DNA from: Sipunculus nudus | Taxonomy: Eukaryota; Annelida; Sipuncula; Golfingiida; Sipunculidae | Reading direction: 5' to 3' | DNA: 64,000 bases | NCBI GenBank assembly: GCA_026874595.1 | Contig: CM049312.1 | Location: 77,411,429 to 77,475,428, forward strand | Program-made: the position numbers and the translations under genes | The notes under the pieces: generated by a model | What the model was told of the DNA's origin: nothing | The model's database searches: none | The model's input: only the letters and a program-made list of their open reading frames with translations | In this document: positions 12,446 through 26,400 of the stretch, in pieces | How positions within the stretch are numbered: the first letter of the stretch is position 1 | Layout: every line of letters begins with the position of its first letter

Positions 12446-14395
12446 TGTCATTTTATTTTATTTCCTGATGATGTCACTGGTGATCGACGTATCTGTCCTA
12501 AACAAAATTATAACATTACTCCAAAATACAATTAGTTAATTAAATTTAATTATCATTTGGCCACTTTTGATACAATTTACTAATAAAAAACTGAAAACTG
12601 ATCATTGTAAACCGTTATTATATATATTTGCAAAATAAATCATTTCAACATGCCTGGTGGTTTTGGCTGATAAAACCATTTCTATTTACTAGTTGTACAC
12701 CAGCCTTGATAAATAATCGGACCTTTCGTTCCATGAATGATCATTTATTTTGATGCCTCATCAAAGTCTATTTCTAGACTACATTTTTATACAGTTTAAT
12801 TAATTATTAAAAAGGTGTCATCCTGGATGACAATAATTTTGCATTTATATTGGTGACTAATGTGAAGGAGTACATGTACTTGTAACGAATTTTACAATAT
12901 TGTACGCTGTATTTATAGACTCGTCTTCTTGTGTATGTCCAGTAACACGTCACCATGTTTTCACATAAATTTTTATTCAATAAACTTGCCGTAATGTCTT
13001 AGACAGCGAAACAGGTGTTCTGGGAATTGGTAATAGAGTATAATTATATAAAATTATGGAACTTTAACAAATGGGTTTAGCAGACCACTCCCATTAGTAT
13101 AATAAGATGCATTCCGATACTTCTCAGCGCAGCATACGATGCTTAATACATAATTATTGGTAAATGGTGTACCCGCTGATCCCCTGACAAATACAGAGGC
13201 CACCTGTCTCATGTACCTACCAAGGACACACCGACCGTGGACCACGTCCCGAAAGTGGGTTAGTGCTATGTTTACTGGTTTGAAGTGACCGGTGCACTCT
13301 AAGAGGGGCCAGTTGTTCGTCACAACATACTGAAGCCTCTTGACAGCCCGGGTACGGTATCGAAATTGACGGTACTTTTTTTCTTTATTGATTGTTTATC
13401 TTTAATATAAAAGTAGATATTTTCAAATTTAAATATATTAATAGTTCGGTAACCTTTATTAAGCGTGTATATTATGCACTGTAAAATTGAATATGAGATG
13501 TCATCCACAGGAAGATTGCCGCCGACGGCGACGCAACAGGTTTCAGGTTTCTTTTGCGTCGCCGGCCTGCCGAAGGACTAACTCAGGTAATAGCACGATA
13601 CAATCTATTACTCTCAGAAAGGAAATTGAATAAAATATTTCCTTTGGTTCAAACATACCAATGTTCACATATAATGTTGTATGTCGAAGGGCTTGTAATT
13701 AAAAATAACCATTCTGGAAAGCATGAAGCACCTGTAACAAAAATAACTGTTTTATTTGTCCAGATTGAATTGAAGCATTAACAGCCTGAAAGTCATGTTC
13801 TATTTGGTGGCAGTCCTGTTTAATGCTTTAGGCATGTGTGCTATTCTGTTCATATTTTCACTTCCTTGGTGCAAAATAGTGCTACGAATAGAACAGTAAT
13901 GTTTTCCAGTGGTCAAATATACAATACACATAGATGTACTGAACATTAATCAATGGATATCCGTTAAATCTCACTGTTGTGTATTGAGTGTTATAATCAC
14001 AGTTAACTGCAGGGGCAATCTATGGACTCTACATTGCGTCAGTAACAAAAAAAAAAAAAAAAAAAAAAGATCGAGGAGTCCATTCTTATGGGCTTACAGG
14101 AAGACTGCATAATGCTTTATACTAATATAACTGCTATTATCAGCCAAATGTAACATAGTTCTAGTCAGGTGAATTGATGTAACAGGAAGACTTTAACCGA
14201 TTATCAGTATCAGCTGTTAGCACCTTCACTCGCCAGGCAGCAATAATAAATTGTTATACAACGAATCATAGCTAGGAAACAATAAATACGACAATACACT
14301 GGCATTGAACTCTGTAATGCATCTGATTAATTTCATATTTGTTCAATTCATGTTTTGAAAACTAAGATTCAGCATGATGGATAGCACACCGGCTT
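12446..14395. other. Intergenic, no supported gene
   Basis: A minus-strand open stretch at 13054-13323 (89 codons) has no recognisable domain. A GC-rich near-hairpin lies at about 13520-13565 (GACGGCGACGCAA paired with TTGCGTCGCCGGC). A poly-A run lies at 14047-14068. Confidence 0.45.
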
Positions 14396-15690
14396 GATGA
14401 AATATTACCAACTTGTCTTAAGGGGGAATTACAAGTTGGAATATTATCAAGGGAGTGTGACATATTTGGTTAAAACACTTAGCGAATGGCGGGTAAATAA
14501 GAAGCAGTGTCTAAAAAAGATCGCTGGTAATTAAGAGCGGGGGGGGGGGGGGGGGGGAGGGGTTTCGAATGAAAGAGGTTAGATTATGTTTCTAGATGAT
14601 AACTCCCGTTTGGATTGGCCTATTAGTATCAAACTTTACTTAAATATGACCAACCAATGATGTAAGAGCCCTTTTGATTTTGACTTAGCAATCACTCTGT
14701 CTATCCGTCCGTCCGTCAGTCGTCTGTCTGTCCGTCCGTTAATAGGGCACAAATCGTAACCACTGGACACAGAATCTTCCTACTTGACATCCAGAAAGGT
14801 CCATGTAAGATCTCTTTGGAAACCTGAAATTAAGTCTCCGTTACCCATATCCTCCGAATTATGGGGTTATGAAGTACCCCCAGAATAATTAAAAAGTTGA
14901 TACAAATGTTCGAGTATCTGAATAACTGATGCAAGCATTGATCAACATGATTCTTAGCATGCTTATTCATCATGGAGTGTTTCGTTAATTTCTGCAGACT
15001 GGTGGGGCCACCTAGATTGTTTTAAAGTTTTACGCATTTTTTATTTTCTATTTTTGAGACCTCTCAAGATGTGGTCGTCCGTTAACAGGACAGAAATCGT
15101 AATCACTGGACCTAGAAGCTTCTATGTTGACCAAGTTGACATCCTGGGTGGTCCATTAAAAGTCTCCTAACAAATTTGAAATTAGATCTCTGTTGCCTAT
15201 ACCCTCCGAGTTATGGGGCTTTTAAGTACCCCCCGAATAATTGAAAATTTGATACCAAACCAGAGCACAAATAATAACCATTGGATCTAGAATCATCTTC
15301 TAATTTGACATCCTGAGAGTTATCCTCAGAAATATGAAATTAAGTCTCTGTTACCTGTATCCTCCGAACTAACGGGCCCGAATGTACCCCCCCCCCCCCC
15401 CCCCCACCTAGAATAATTAAAAATTGATACAAAAACTCAGGTATCTGAACAACTTATTCATTGATAACCATGAATCCTTGTATGCATATTGATCATAGAG
15501 TGGTGCCACCTGGATGTTTCTGTAGAATTTTTAGCATTTTTTCTATGTTTTTGAAACCTTTAAAGATGCGGTTGTCTGTTAACAGGTCACAAATCATAAC
15601 CACGGTACCTGTAATCTTCTTCCTGGTAAACAAGGGAGGTCCATGAAAAGTCATCTTGGATACAAAAGTTTGATACCGCATAAATGGCAA
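14396..15690 (+). repeat. Interspersed repeat family R1, copy 2
   Basis: Begins GATGAAATATTACCAACTTG and follows copy 1 in order through the CCGT run (14704-14740) and the internal 'cactggac...agaatcttc' units. A poly-G run (about 14540-14560) and a poly-C run (about 15388-15406) are inserted relative to copy 1. No supported gene. Confidence 0.85.
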
Positions 15691-15873
15691 ATCCAACAAA
15701 TTAACAATAACTGTAGATCATGTATGCTATTTCTCAATCATATAAATATGTATTTCATATATATGTGCGCCATATTTTATGTTTGTAACATTATTCTCAA
15801 AACTATACATATGAACCTAACCAAATTCCTTAATCACCACATTGACTCAACATCAGAGCCCGATTTCATGGCT

Positions 15874-16390
15874 CAGCTGAGATAACAAACTGTTGGGCGT
15901 TAATTATGTAATAGTAACATCTTAAATATTAAGAGCTCGAACTTTTGGGTAACTTTTAATCAGCTGAGATGACAAAACTGTTGGACGTTAAATATGTATC
16001 ATTAATTTTTTAAACATTGAGAGCTTGACTCTTTGGGTAATTTTCAGTCAGCTGAGAAAACAAAACTGTTAGACGTTAATTATGAAATATTAACACCTTA
16101 AAATTGAGAGCCCGACTTCGTGGTTACTTTTCAATCAGCTAAGGTAAAAAAGCTGGTAGACGTTAATTATGTATTAGTGATATCTTAAACACTGAAAACC
16201 CTGCTTCATAAGTAACTTTAAGGCAAATTATATAGGCAAACTGTTGTACATAAATGATGTACTATTGACTTCGTGGGTAACTTTCAACCAGCTGAGGTAA
16301 AAAACTGCTGGATGTTAATTATCTATTATTGACATGTTATACATTGACAACTCTTCTTTTAGGGTAACTTTGAGTCAGCTGAGATTTGAC
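15874..16390 (+). repeat. 87-88 bp tandem satellite, about six units
   Basis: CAGCTGAG boxes at 15874, 15961, 16049, 16136 (degenerate), 16289 and 16376 are spaced 87-88 bp, or twice that across one decayed unit near 16220. Each unit carries 'caaactgttggacgttaattatgta', a 'taa(c/t)atcttaaa' section, 'gagcccgact' and 'gggtaactttcaa'. Units differ by about 15-25%, so the array is old. Confidence 0.85.
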
Positions 16391-18260
16391 TCCGTCTTTA
16401 TTCGTAGATTTTTTCTCACACATTATTAAATTATCTTGTTTACTTCATACAAATCTTAGCATCTGAGACAAGAGATGGTTACCCGTTATAGGAGAGTGTC
16501 AGTATTACCTTTACCCCGAAATGACCGTTAACCATGGCAGGAGAACTTAATTGTTTTTATTTAAATTCATTAAAACGCAAATTTCATTGTTATTGGGGAA
16601 GAGAAATTCAGCCCTTTATCTTCATTCGCAGATTCATTATACAGACTAGAAACCCTTAAAAATTATAATTATTATTATATATTCCCGGTTGTTTTCTTAA
16701 AATACTTCCTTTGCTCGTTTGCTTACAACGCACACTTTTTATAACTCTAGTAATTATTAGAAATAAGAAAGATTTGCTTCGTTCATAGAAATCATTTATT
16801 ACCGTGTGCACAGGATGCAATATTTTGATCGCACTGAGTCTTGCACATAATATAAAAAGAACCGATAGTAAGTGGGAATTGTGTGTGTTTTAGCTGGAGA
16901 AATACAAGTTTCCCAAGCATTTTGCATTGGGACATAAAACTGGCATTAAGGGAAAGTGTAACCGCACAAAAGCTGTTAAAATACATGTAACTAGTACGTG
17001 TATTAAATTTCAGTACAACTATATGATATTTTTAACTGAACAAATAAAGGTTTACATGAATGTTAAGTTGATCGTAAATTTAATATCCTTACTATTCTTC
17101 ACGGTTATATCAAGCTCCTTATTTGAAACCAGACAGGATAACTGAGTTTCCTTCATCCCTCACTTCTGTAAAGCAGTTAATACATTCGTTAGCATGCAAA
17201 TAAATGGATGTCAAACAGGAAAACAGATATGAAATATTAATATATAGTTGCACCGCAAAGGACACTTTTATTTAATAGTGCAGGATTCAACAAATTTTAT
17301 CAAGTTTTAGCACAATTGCAGTAGGTTCACACAAGGCACATAATCCATACAGCTGACAGGTGTGAGCTTCTTACATAGGTTGGTGTCCAGCCACGCACGC
17401 ATTCAGTCTGGTATAAGAGGTATAAGCAAGATAAACTTTATATTTTGTGGATTGTCTACTTTATTTTATTATATATAAATATAAACGTATCTATTTTACA
17501 TGGATTATACAAATAGCCATTTAACTTATCAAGGCATTCTAGCAACCCCTGATAAAATAGAAATATAATATGCGATATATAATAAAATATGCTCTGGAGC
17601 AGAGAAGGTCCTCCAACCCTGAGGTCCGCGCATGGCCGAATCAGCTGTCGTATGTAGTCTATAAACTTCGAAATGCTTTTGCAATCTTTATCTTTCGCAG
17701 TGGGCACAGCGTTCCTTACAGAATGTTATGTCTCCACATATTCAGTATTGCTCATCAAGCCTTCACATGGTCTCGCACATTGTTAATTATCAAGTTTCCA
17801 GTCTGCATTATGACCAGACACAATGTGACTGATGTGTATACCAGGTCACACGTTTTTCGATCATACTTTACACTGAACTTTCGTCCAGTATCCATCCGTT
17901 AAATAATTGCAGTTAAATAGCAGATATTAAATAGCAGATATTATATTTGATATTACTGCCTATTTAGTTAATATTTGTTTCCAGCCCCACCACCCTCAGA
18001 TAAGAATGTGTAGTTTTATTTACGGGCATAGACTGTCACAGCAAACATTCTTTTGCTTTGTTTCCAGGGCGTGTCTATAATTTCTTCCTTGACTGCAAGT
18101 GACTAAGTACCTACATATAAGTACCTTTAATGATGCAGGTGGGAAACTATCGTTTTGGAGAAATGGCCTGTACATAAGCTTATGGGAATTTTAGATTTCC
18201 CGCGGTGTACTTTCCTCTGAGAACATTGTGTCATTGATAACCTAGAATTGCTAGAAATAT
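16391..18260. other. Intergenic, no supported gene
   Basis: Several open stretches (16927-17145, 17570-17902) show no domain and no coherent splice structure. Sequence is AT-rich. Confidence 0.45.
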
Positions 18261-18269
18261 TTCAGCTTC

Positions 18270-18800
18270 GAAGCTTACATTGCCATCTTTTAGCGGGAGC
18301 CCGAAAATTTCGCAAATTGGTAGCAATTTTGATACTTTTATAGCAACTTTGCCATCCAGGAAAGAGGACCCATGGTCTGTCAAATACGCAAATTTCTACC
18401 AGTACAGCAAATTTGAAAGCATCTTTGTAAGCAGGTGAGGACGACCATTTGAAAGCCATTTGTCAATTAACTTCAAAATTTGCTACCAATTTCGCAACTT
18501 TGAAAGCAACTGGTCCATCGCGGAAAGAGGACCCCCAAGCTGTCAAATCGCAAATTGCTAGCATTCTGCAACTTTGAAAGCAACTTTCTATTCTTGTAGA
18601 GTTGCAATTTGCAAAAAAATTGGCAACTTTGAAAGCAAGCCGGTGGGGACGATCACCACTCTGTTGTGATCGTACATTGCTAGCGATTCATCAATTTTGA
18701 AAGCAACTTTGCAAGCGGGCTGGAACGATTCCCAGATCGCAATCGGCTCGCAATTTACTTCGGCAAAGGCAAAGTAGTAAACATCGACAAATGAACACGC
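18270..18800. repeat. Degenerate repeat of GCAACTTTGAAAGCAA
   Basis: The motif 'gcaactttgaaagcaa' or close variants occur around 18343, 18412, 18496, 18567, 18628 and 18692, interleaved with 'gaaagaggaccc' (about 18362 and 18522) and 'caaattgctagc'. Irregular spacing indicates an old, decayed minisatellite. Confidence 0.6.
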
Positions 18801-18829
18801 TGACATTTGCTGCGCCTAGTAGCCGAACT

Positions 18830-20172
18830 GGCGATGCTGTAGTAACAGCAGAATAATCTAAGTTCCGTGGAGAGGTGGATTCGGGAATAAGGATGGTTTA
18901 CCCCTACCTTACCCTTACGGTAATATAAATACTTTTTATTGGAACCGTTTTCTCCCTATTCCCTTGTAGAGAGGTCCCGACATTTTTTTAGCGTATTTAA
19001 TCGTTGATGTTAATAGTGACCATCTAACAAATCCTGGATCAGGCCATTTTCAGGAAAAAAGGTAAAATGTATATTGTAAATCTAGGGAATTATTCAGTTA
19101 ACCAGCTAAGTAGTTCATCCATTGCTGCCTATTTTATTGGTGTGAAACATCACTTCAGTATATCAGATGTCATACAGCAAACACTGTAAGACACAGCATG
19201 GGAGGAAAGAGGGTTATGTACACATGATATTTCAGCGCTTTATAAAAATCAAATAAACAAAAAAAATTATTACGGTTATTACTATTAAATGTAAATCTTG
19301 CGCTGTAAAACGGGGAGGCATATTAGCATTGAAGAGTTTATTTCTATTATATATTTGGGTAAAAAGAATTGGTGGGCTGTGCTAGATCTATAATATGGCT
19401 CATTTTCAAACTCTGCATCTTGGGCACCTCTTATTTATTTTTACTTGAACTTTATTCCAATGATACTTCCTTGTTTTATTTAAATTATTTTTTTATAAAT
19501 TTTATTTATATTATTTTTCAAATGTTACACTATTGTTTATCGGCATAACACATTACATAAATGTTATATTTTAGAAATTTCACCGAATATGGAAATAATT
19601 TAATTTTTTCCCTTATATAATTAAATATAGTTCTTTTCTAATTTGAATAAGATATCGCATTATTCTGTTGGATTGTCCATATTAATTTAAGAATTCTTTA
19701 AGGTCTTTTATTGTATGAATTAAAAGCATACAATTGCAGACATACAGCTTGAATGTTTTAGTAAATTCAGCAGAATCCGTGTCGCATTATGGAAAGGAAT
19801 CCTAAAATAGCGACGACCAAACGGCATGCTTTGACACAATCTGAGAACGAAATCGAGTCGATGGAAAATAGACTTTCTGTCGATACACGACCAGACTTCC
19901 TCAACAATACCAAAGATGGATCATGAAAAAATTGCTTATTCCAAATTATTACGAATTCGCGTTGTTTTATATTTTCCGAGCTTCCTGGCTACGTTTGCGT
20001 AACGCAAAGAATGAAGGCTGAAGACAATACTTTAGGAAAATGTTGAAATGGTCAATGTGCAATACTGTTGCCCTACTGGGGGACAAATCACTCATGTTTT
20101 CCAAGAAAAAAAATCCCTTGAAATCATGTTCTATAATTTGGCAGATATATTTCTACTTACTAGAGTTGGTTT
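18830..20172. other. Downstream flank of nucleoside hydrolase A
   Basis: AT-rich sequence with the R4 repeat in its middle. No additional coding exon is visible. The likely 3' untranslated region of hydrolase A begins at 20172 and runs leftward, but I could not place a confident polyadenylation signal. Confidence 0.4.
19310..19475 (+). repeat. Interspersed repeat family R4, copy 1
   Basis: Matches the block 'gaggcatatt..gtt', 'atatggctcattttcaaa', 'cttgggcac' and 'acttgaactttattccaa', also present at 26840-27175, 35620-35920 and 42470-42705. Confidence 0.55.
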
Positions 20173-20496
20173 TTACGCGACCATTCCTTTCGCAAATTTT
20201 TTCAGTTTTTCTAAATTTAAATTTAACACAAGTTGGACATTTGGTTCTTTACCAGTCCTGTTTTGCCAGTCGACCACCATCTGACCCCTGGTCAGTTCCC
20301 CACTCAGCTCCACGTCACAGAACACTAGTTGACTCTCCAAAATAATGGACTCGTCCAATCCTACGGCAACTGCTGATTGGTCACAGAGAAAAAATTGAAC
20401 ATTCCTCGCTTTATGTCTCTTCATAATGTTTGACATGATTTCCTTCAGAAGACGAGCTCTTTTGTTTCCGACAGCAACCAGACTGTGAAAGATGTC
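20173..20496 (-). CDS. Nucleoside hydrolase A, coding exon 6
   Basis: Acceptor 'tcgttttccag', 324 bp to a TAA stop. It starts DIFHSLVAVGNKRARLL, contains FLCDQSAVAVGLDESII and DVELSGELTRGQMVVDW, and ends with the C-terminal strand and helix VQLVLNLNLEKLKKF. Confidence 0.9.
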   Translation of the reverse strand, partial: DIFHSLVAVGNKRARLLKEIMSNIMKRHKARNVQFFLCDQSAVAVGLDESIILESQLVFCDVELSGELTRGQMVVDWQNRTGKEPNVQLVLNLNLEKLKKFAKGMVA

Positions 20497-23400
20497 CTGG
20501 AAAACGAAATCACAGCTGCGTTACAAGATATCTCCATTGTTTTCGCCGCCTAAATAGAAAATCTAAGAAGAGCAGGGCTGAAAAGACCGGTAAAATGTTG
20601 GCACCCATCCCCCACCTCGCCGTCTCCTGTGATTAACCATATTATGCAATAAGAAGATTATGGGTCATTCTTAAAGTAAGATAAAACACAGGCCTGCAAC
20701 GCACAAGTTCAGCCACTTATTTCGCAATAAAACCTATCATTTCTTGTGACATAAAAAAACAAAGTCCCCACCCCCATCTTGGCTCGATCCCTCGATATTG
20801 CAAGTACCATTTTAAGTCTACTACTGCCTCCCCCATTCTCTCCCATAAATGTTTGGCTTTGCCGCATAAGTTATTCGTCACAGATTGCACGATAAGAATA
20901 TTGACTCGTTCTGAACAGGAACACCTTTTAACACGTACCCATCCATATCGTACCCTCTCATATACCACCTCCCACGTGACCAGCTGGATTGTGCAAGTCA
21001 TTCGGTGCAGAGTCAGACGAGCTGCCTCAGGATCGGCGTAGAAATTGAACTCGGCTGCTGTGCTAATGTTTCCCTTTCCTAGAATTAAAGTCATTTGATA
21101 TAATAAGCGCCCTATGCGCCCGACTTTGTCAAATCGCCTATACGTGAATGAACTTTAATGCAAATGATGTCGTGCAATAGCCGACAGCCAGTAATTTCAA
21201 ATTTGAGCCATGTATTCGTAGTCTTAATTTGAACAAGAATATTCGATTGATATGATCATTTATGACTGAAAGACATTACCACTTTTGAAATCAGCAGATT
21301 TAGAGGTTCTACAAAGTCATTAGGGGCCGCTTTATAATGGAAGGGCGCTCATTAGGTTTGACACAGTGATGCATATTGTTCAAAATACAAATATTTTTTT
21401 AGAATAACAAATAATTTACTGTGGCTGAAAACTCTTGCCCTTGGATTCCCGATACGTATCTGGATTTCCGATCCGGATCATCTTCAGTTTTTTTTTTAAA
21501 AAAAAAACGTTACTTATATAAATTTTTTAAATGGAAAATGTCCTCCCTTCGCTAATAGTGTCAGTTCCAGTAAATGGGGGCTTTTGAAACTGACCGTAAT
21601 TAGCGTATATACCTTTTTACACTGGGGGCGAATCCAGAGGAGGTAAGGAGGCTAAATCCCTTACTAGAACTTTTCAATTTTTTAAAGCTAAACCCTCCCC
21701 CTTTATGTGTTTTTGCATATTTGTTTGGATTTTATTCCATCGGTGACAACTGTACCTCGTCCCCTTCTTGAATTCCTAGATCGGCCTTCTTTAAAGGAGT
21801 TTTGAGGATATTTCAGTAATGTGGTTCACATGAATAAATTGGCTATTTCCATTTACAGTCCAGTCGAGCAATTGCTATATTTCGCCTGGATCAGTTTGAT
21901 AGAAAAAGAAAGTTTATACTGGAAAATAAAGGCCACAGGCCAAATGTTCCTACAATACAATCAACATTTAGAAGTCTTATTATACATTATCAGTTGAATA
22001 CGATGATTCCGAGTGAATCTTCTGGGGTGCGGGAAAAATGAAATGCAATGAAAATGGCTGCATGCTCCAACATTAATAAACTATAATTTACGTTAGTGAA
22101 ACTCGACTGTTGTCAGCATCACCTCCCTGACCACACATCAGAAATGCTCGTTTTGGGTCGTAATTATTCGAGAACGATGCCAAGAGTGACCTAAGAGGGT
22201 TCATTTTCATATTTTCCATAATCGGGAGAAATTTCACATTATTTCGCCAATCATGGCGCAAGTGAACTCGGCCCGTAGAAACCCGGCTGGCACAAACACG
22301 GCCGAATTTAATCGGACCTGTCCCAAAGCAAGAAAAAGTAATATATTATTTCTACTGATGCTTTAACGGGCAATCCATAAATATTGAATTGTTAATGGTT
22401 TGTTTGTTTACTATGAACAAAGTAAGCTGTGTTTTAGGAAATATATTAAACAGGCCTACATAGCCATTCTCAAAACAAAATAGGTGATCTCATAGTTACG
22501 AATAGTTACGTAACTGAATACATCCGCGATTATTTCTTTTAAAATGTTTGGTGATATAAAATGGATGATAGAACCCATCTGTTTGGTGACTCAGGTCGCT
22601 AAAACGTGAGATATATAGAACCATGGAAGATGCCACTCACACATGTTGACCCGGAGTTAATTATTTTTCCTCCTTGTGAGGTGTTGTCCAATTTATTATA
22701 CAAGCACACGTTATTTATAACATGGGCAGATCCAGGATTTATGAAGAGGAGTTGTCCATCCAAGCAGGACTCATGACAAAGCCTTAAAAATGTCCACAGA
22801 TCCGGAAAAGGGGTGTCCAAGACGCAAAAATTGTAACCCTTGAAAATAGGAAGAGGCGGCTGAAACAGGTCCGAACCCCTGGACCCCCCCACCTCCGATC
22901 CACTTCTGTATATTGGTCAGTTACACAAGTCATTCACAACCATAATTAATATCTACATTGTTCAATAGCTTAGCTATAGAAAATGCAACCCCATGCAAAT
23001 ATTTAAGTTCTTATTCCCGATCCGATTACTTGGCGAGAACTACTCGTACTCGGGTACTCCAGTACTCCAGTACTCCAATAAATATTGTTACCATGGATGT
23101 TGCCGCCCATGATGACGCATCTTTTGAGCTTCTTGCCAAGGTCAGGGTCAAGTTGGAGAGCGGTAGCCACGTTGGTCAATGGCGCGAGAGCTATCAGAGT
23201 CACCTCTCCTGTTAAAGTATACAAAATCGACAAATAAGGTCTAGGTCAATAAAAAAAAGTAAAAATAAAATGCACATTCGTCACCTGTGGCTATTACGCT
23301 ATTTATTAATCATTTTGCCAAATTAGCGGCATTGGAGATCTAGCGTAGAAACGGAGAGAGATAAAATATATAAAATATCAACAAATTAAATTTCTCATTG

Positions 23401-26400
23401 ATGGTTTTGCTCATGAGAGGACCTATTAGACCCCTCCCAATAAAAAAATGCACTTAAAATATTTATAAATGAATAAAATCATCAGCTTCTAAATGTGTCC
23501 TCTTCTTACCCTTGTGATGCTGAAACGTATATTTTATACTACAGCCCGAGTAAAAATAATTATGTCAGAATGTATTTAAATAATTAGGCCAAAAGTAGTT
23601 AAACATAATAAAGTGGCCTCAAATCTCAATGGTCTAGTCCGACTCATCATTACGTACTGTGATACATACATACATCGCCTGCTATCCCTAGGTTAGTTTC
23701 AACTAGCCCGAACATACGGTGTCTTTTCATAGGAATGGAGTCAAAATATTTATTGGGGAGAGTTACACCCCTGAGTCGAGCAGACCTCAAACGAGTACCT
23801 TGTACAAATTAAAAGAGCCATGTGTGCAAATAACCTCAAAGCACCAATTAGAGAGTGCCTACCTCATATGTCCCCATGGCGTCGTTTAAAGATAGACCTC
23901 CTTGTAGCATTGAGACCGATGATCGATTTTAATCGATGATCGGTCTGATGCAGACGACCTGACGATCGATCTTGCATTGCCATAATCGGTCAGAGAATTT
24001 TCCCGAAAAGTTTAGGCTTTATAACAAATTTAAATACACCCCTATGGTTTACTTTAATCTGAACTAATCATACAGTTTAAGCTATTTTATATCTCTTATG
24101 TTGCTATTTATGACTTAAGAAAGATCACATTTATCGTCGTATGATCGACTGGATATGTACACTTATCGGTGCTACCACATCACAGCGGCTCGTGTCAGCA
24201 ATGATATACGAAAGTTACAAACGATCCTCGTTATTGTTTAAATAAACGGCCACTTTATATATTGTAACTATATAATACTTATTTATTCCACTTTGTGATC
24301 TCATTGGAATATTTCGCATGATATTCCATTATTTTAACTCTGTATTAATCCGTAGGGAAGCAATTTCTCAAGGTTCATTGATACCTGCATACTCTGCACT
24401 ACATGTTCGACAACAGGTGAAACTAATGTTCAAAACGTAGGGAAAATCAAGTGCTATTTTAAGAGAAGAAATGTGATTCTAGATACGAGAACTATTAAAG
24501 ACTAAAATAATAATAATAATAATAATAATATTTTTTATATTGTTTATAATAGTTTATTCAAGTGTCAAAGCCTCCGGCCAATAGAACCATATACATGTAA
24601 TTATTTGGCGCTTAACCTTGGAGATGCACATGCATTTTAAATCGACTGATAATACAATTGAAGAAACAAATTTAAAAGAAACATAATACATAAAAAATTA
24701 AATATTTCCAACAGTTTGCAAATATGTGTGTAAGGCTTACATATTTGAATACATGAAACATCATTTGTAACGCGAACTGGATAACAATGAATTCTCAACT
24801 AGCACTAAGATATAGGACAGATTTACAAATACTCGCTGAAATTGCAAGGTAGTGCAAGTGCTGCCATCTACCGTGAGATAAGTGTATCAACTACTATAGC
24901 TAGGACTATAAAAAAAGACCGAGTTTGAAATACCGTTTAGTCTATTCATTATCAGGTTACGTATTTTATGCTATATATGAAACGAAAGATTTGGCCCATA
25001 ATTTAAAAGTGAGTGCTTACTAGCGCCTTAAGAATATGGAAATGCCAGCTTAACTTTTATCAGAAAAATGGCACACAAACAAAACTGAAGCGTATCGGCA
25101 ATATGTATCGGAAGTTGCTTCTTTTAGCTTCCTCTGTGTTAATATTTATGATGTATCTGTAATTTTGGTGCTGAAAAGTGCTTATAACGCCTTCGTGAAT
25201 TATGTATGACCTTCCTTATCAACAACATGTTTGTAAACTCAGCAATGTTGACAAACAGGGTAAAGCATGTAACTTAGGGTGGTGGGTTGCATATATTGAG
25301 GAGGTAGAAAGGGCACTTGTTGCAATGCGCCATTTGCAAAGCCCTGGCTTATCTGACCTGCTGTCGAATGCGTTTGTAGAATTTGGTTTGAGTATTTTGG
25401 CGGGCCCCAAAATATTATAAACACGATGATATAAACAAAAAAGGACAGCCTGTGTTGCGGTGCTATCAACGTTTTCTGTCCTATTTTTATAAAAGCTAAA
25501 AGGGATAAGCTTTAGTTTCTAATGGCCAGAAAGGTGACTGACCCCTTTAAGGATATTGCAATACGTATTCTTCCTGAATGGGCTGACCAATAAGCATCAC
25601 AACTTATCAGAACATCTATGCGTATGTGACGAAGATTTTTCTTCTGGTGGTCTGGAGAACAATAAAGTCTGATTGAGGGACGTCAATATAGTGTGTGTGA
25701 ATGGGGGGGGGGGGTCAATGTAATTCCCCCTTAAGATTCAGAGAATAATATCTATATATTGGAATGAAATATATTAATAATTAGAATTATAGACTTAGTT
25801 AACTGTAAAATATTATATACCTCAAATTCGTTTAGAATTACCATAAACTCTAAATATTCCTATCTTTTAAAGCCGTATACTAAATTGTAATATATTTGAA
25901 TTGTTTCACAAATTACACAAATTGTATGTATATATGTATATATGTGTGTACGTCTGTATTTTTTTAAAGGTCCCAATTTTGGATATCCTGCACACTTGCG
26001 AGTCATGCGCCCCCCCCCCCCCCCTCATATGAAGATAAATTGACGCTACAGGTCTGATTTAAAGAACTCCGAAAACCAGGTCTCTGGAAAAAGGTCTCAA
26101 ACGTCAAAGGTCTAGTCCAAGACCTTGAAAAAGGTGGCCTCTAGTTAATATAAGACTCGAGGATGCGGACTCGACCCCTACATCACAAGCTACTTATAAT
26201 TTATCCCACCCCCCCACACACACACACACCGAAGGGTGGATCCAAGATTTAAGAAAAGGAGGGGTCCAACCCTGGAGGACTTATGATAAAACCTAAAAAA
26301 GGTCTCCAGGTCCGGGAAAGAGGGGGTATAGGCCCCAAATAGTGAAAAATAATTATTACATTACCTCTAGTGTTCAAAGCTTAATGAAATAAATATGAAA

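Noticed and set aside
17570-17902. 110-codon open frame
   Set aside because: No domain, no splice context and ordinary AT-rich composition.
20717-20938. Extension of hydrolase A exon 5 to the end of the 125-codon frame
   Set aside because: Paralogue B diverges completely after the shared gtacgtg donor, so this is intron.
23914-23945. Palindrome GACCGATGATCGAT / ATCGATGATCGGTC
   Set aside because: Short, with a mismatch, in intron repeat-like sequence; no further support.
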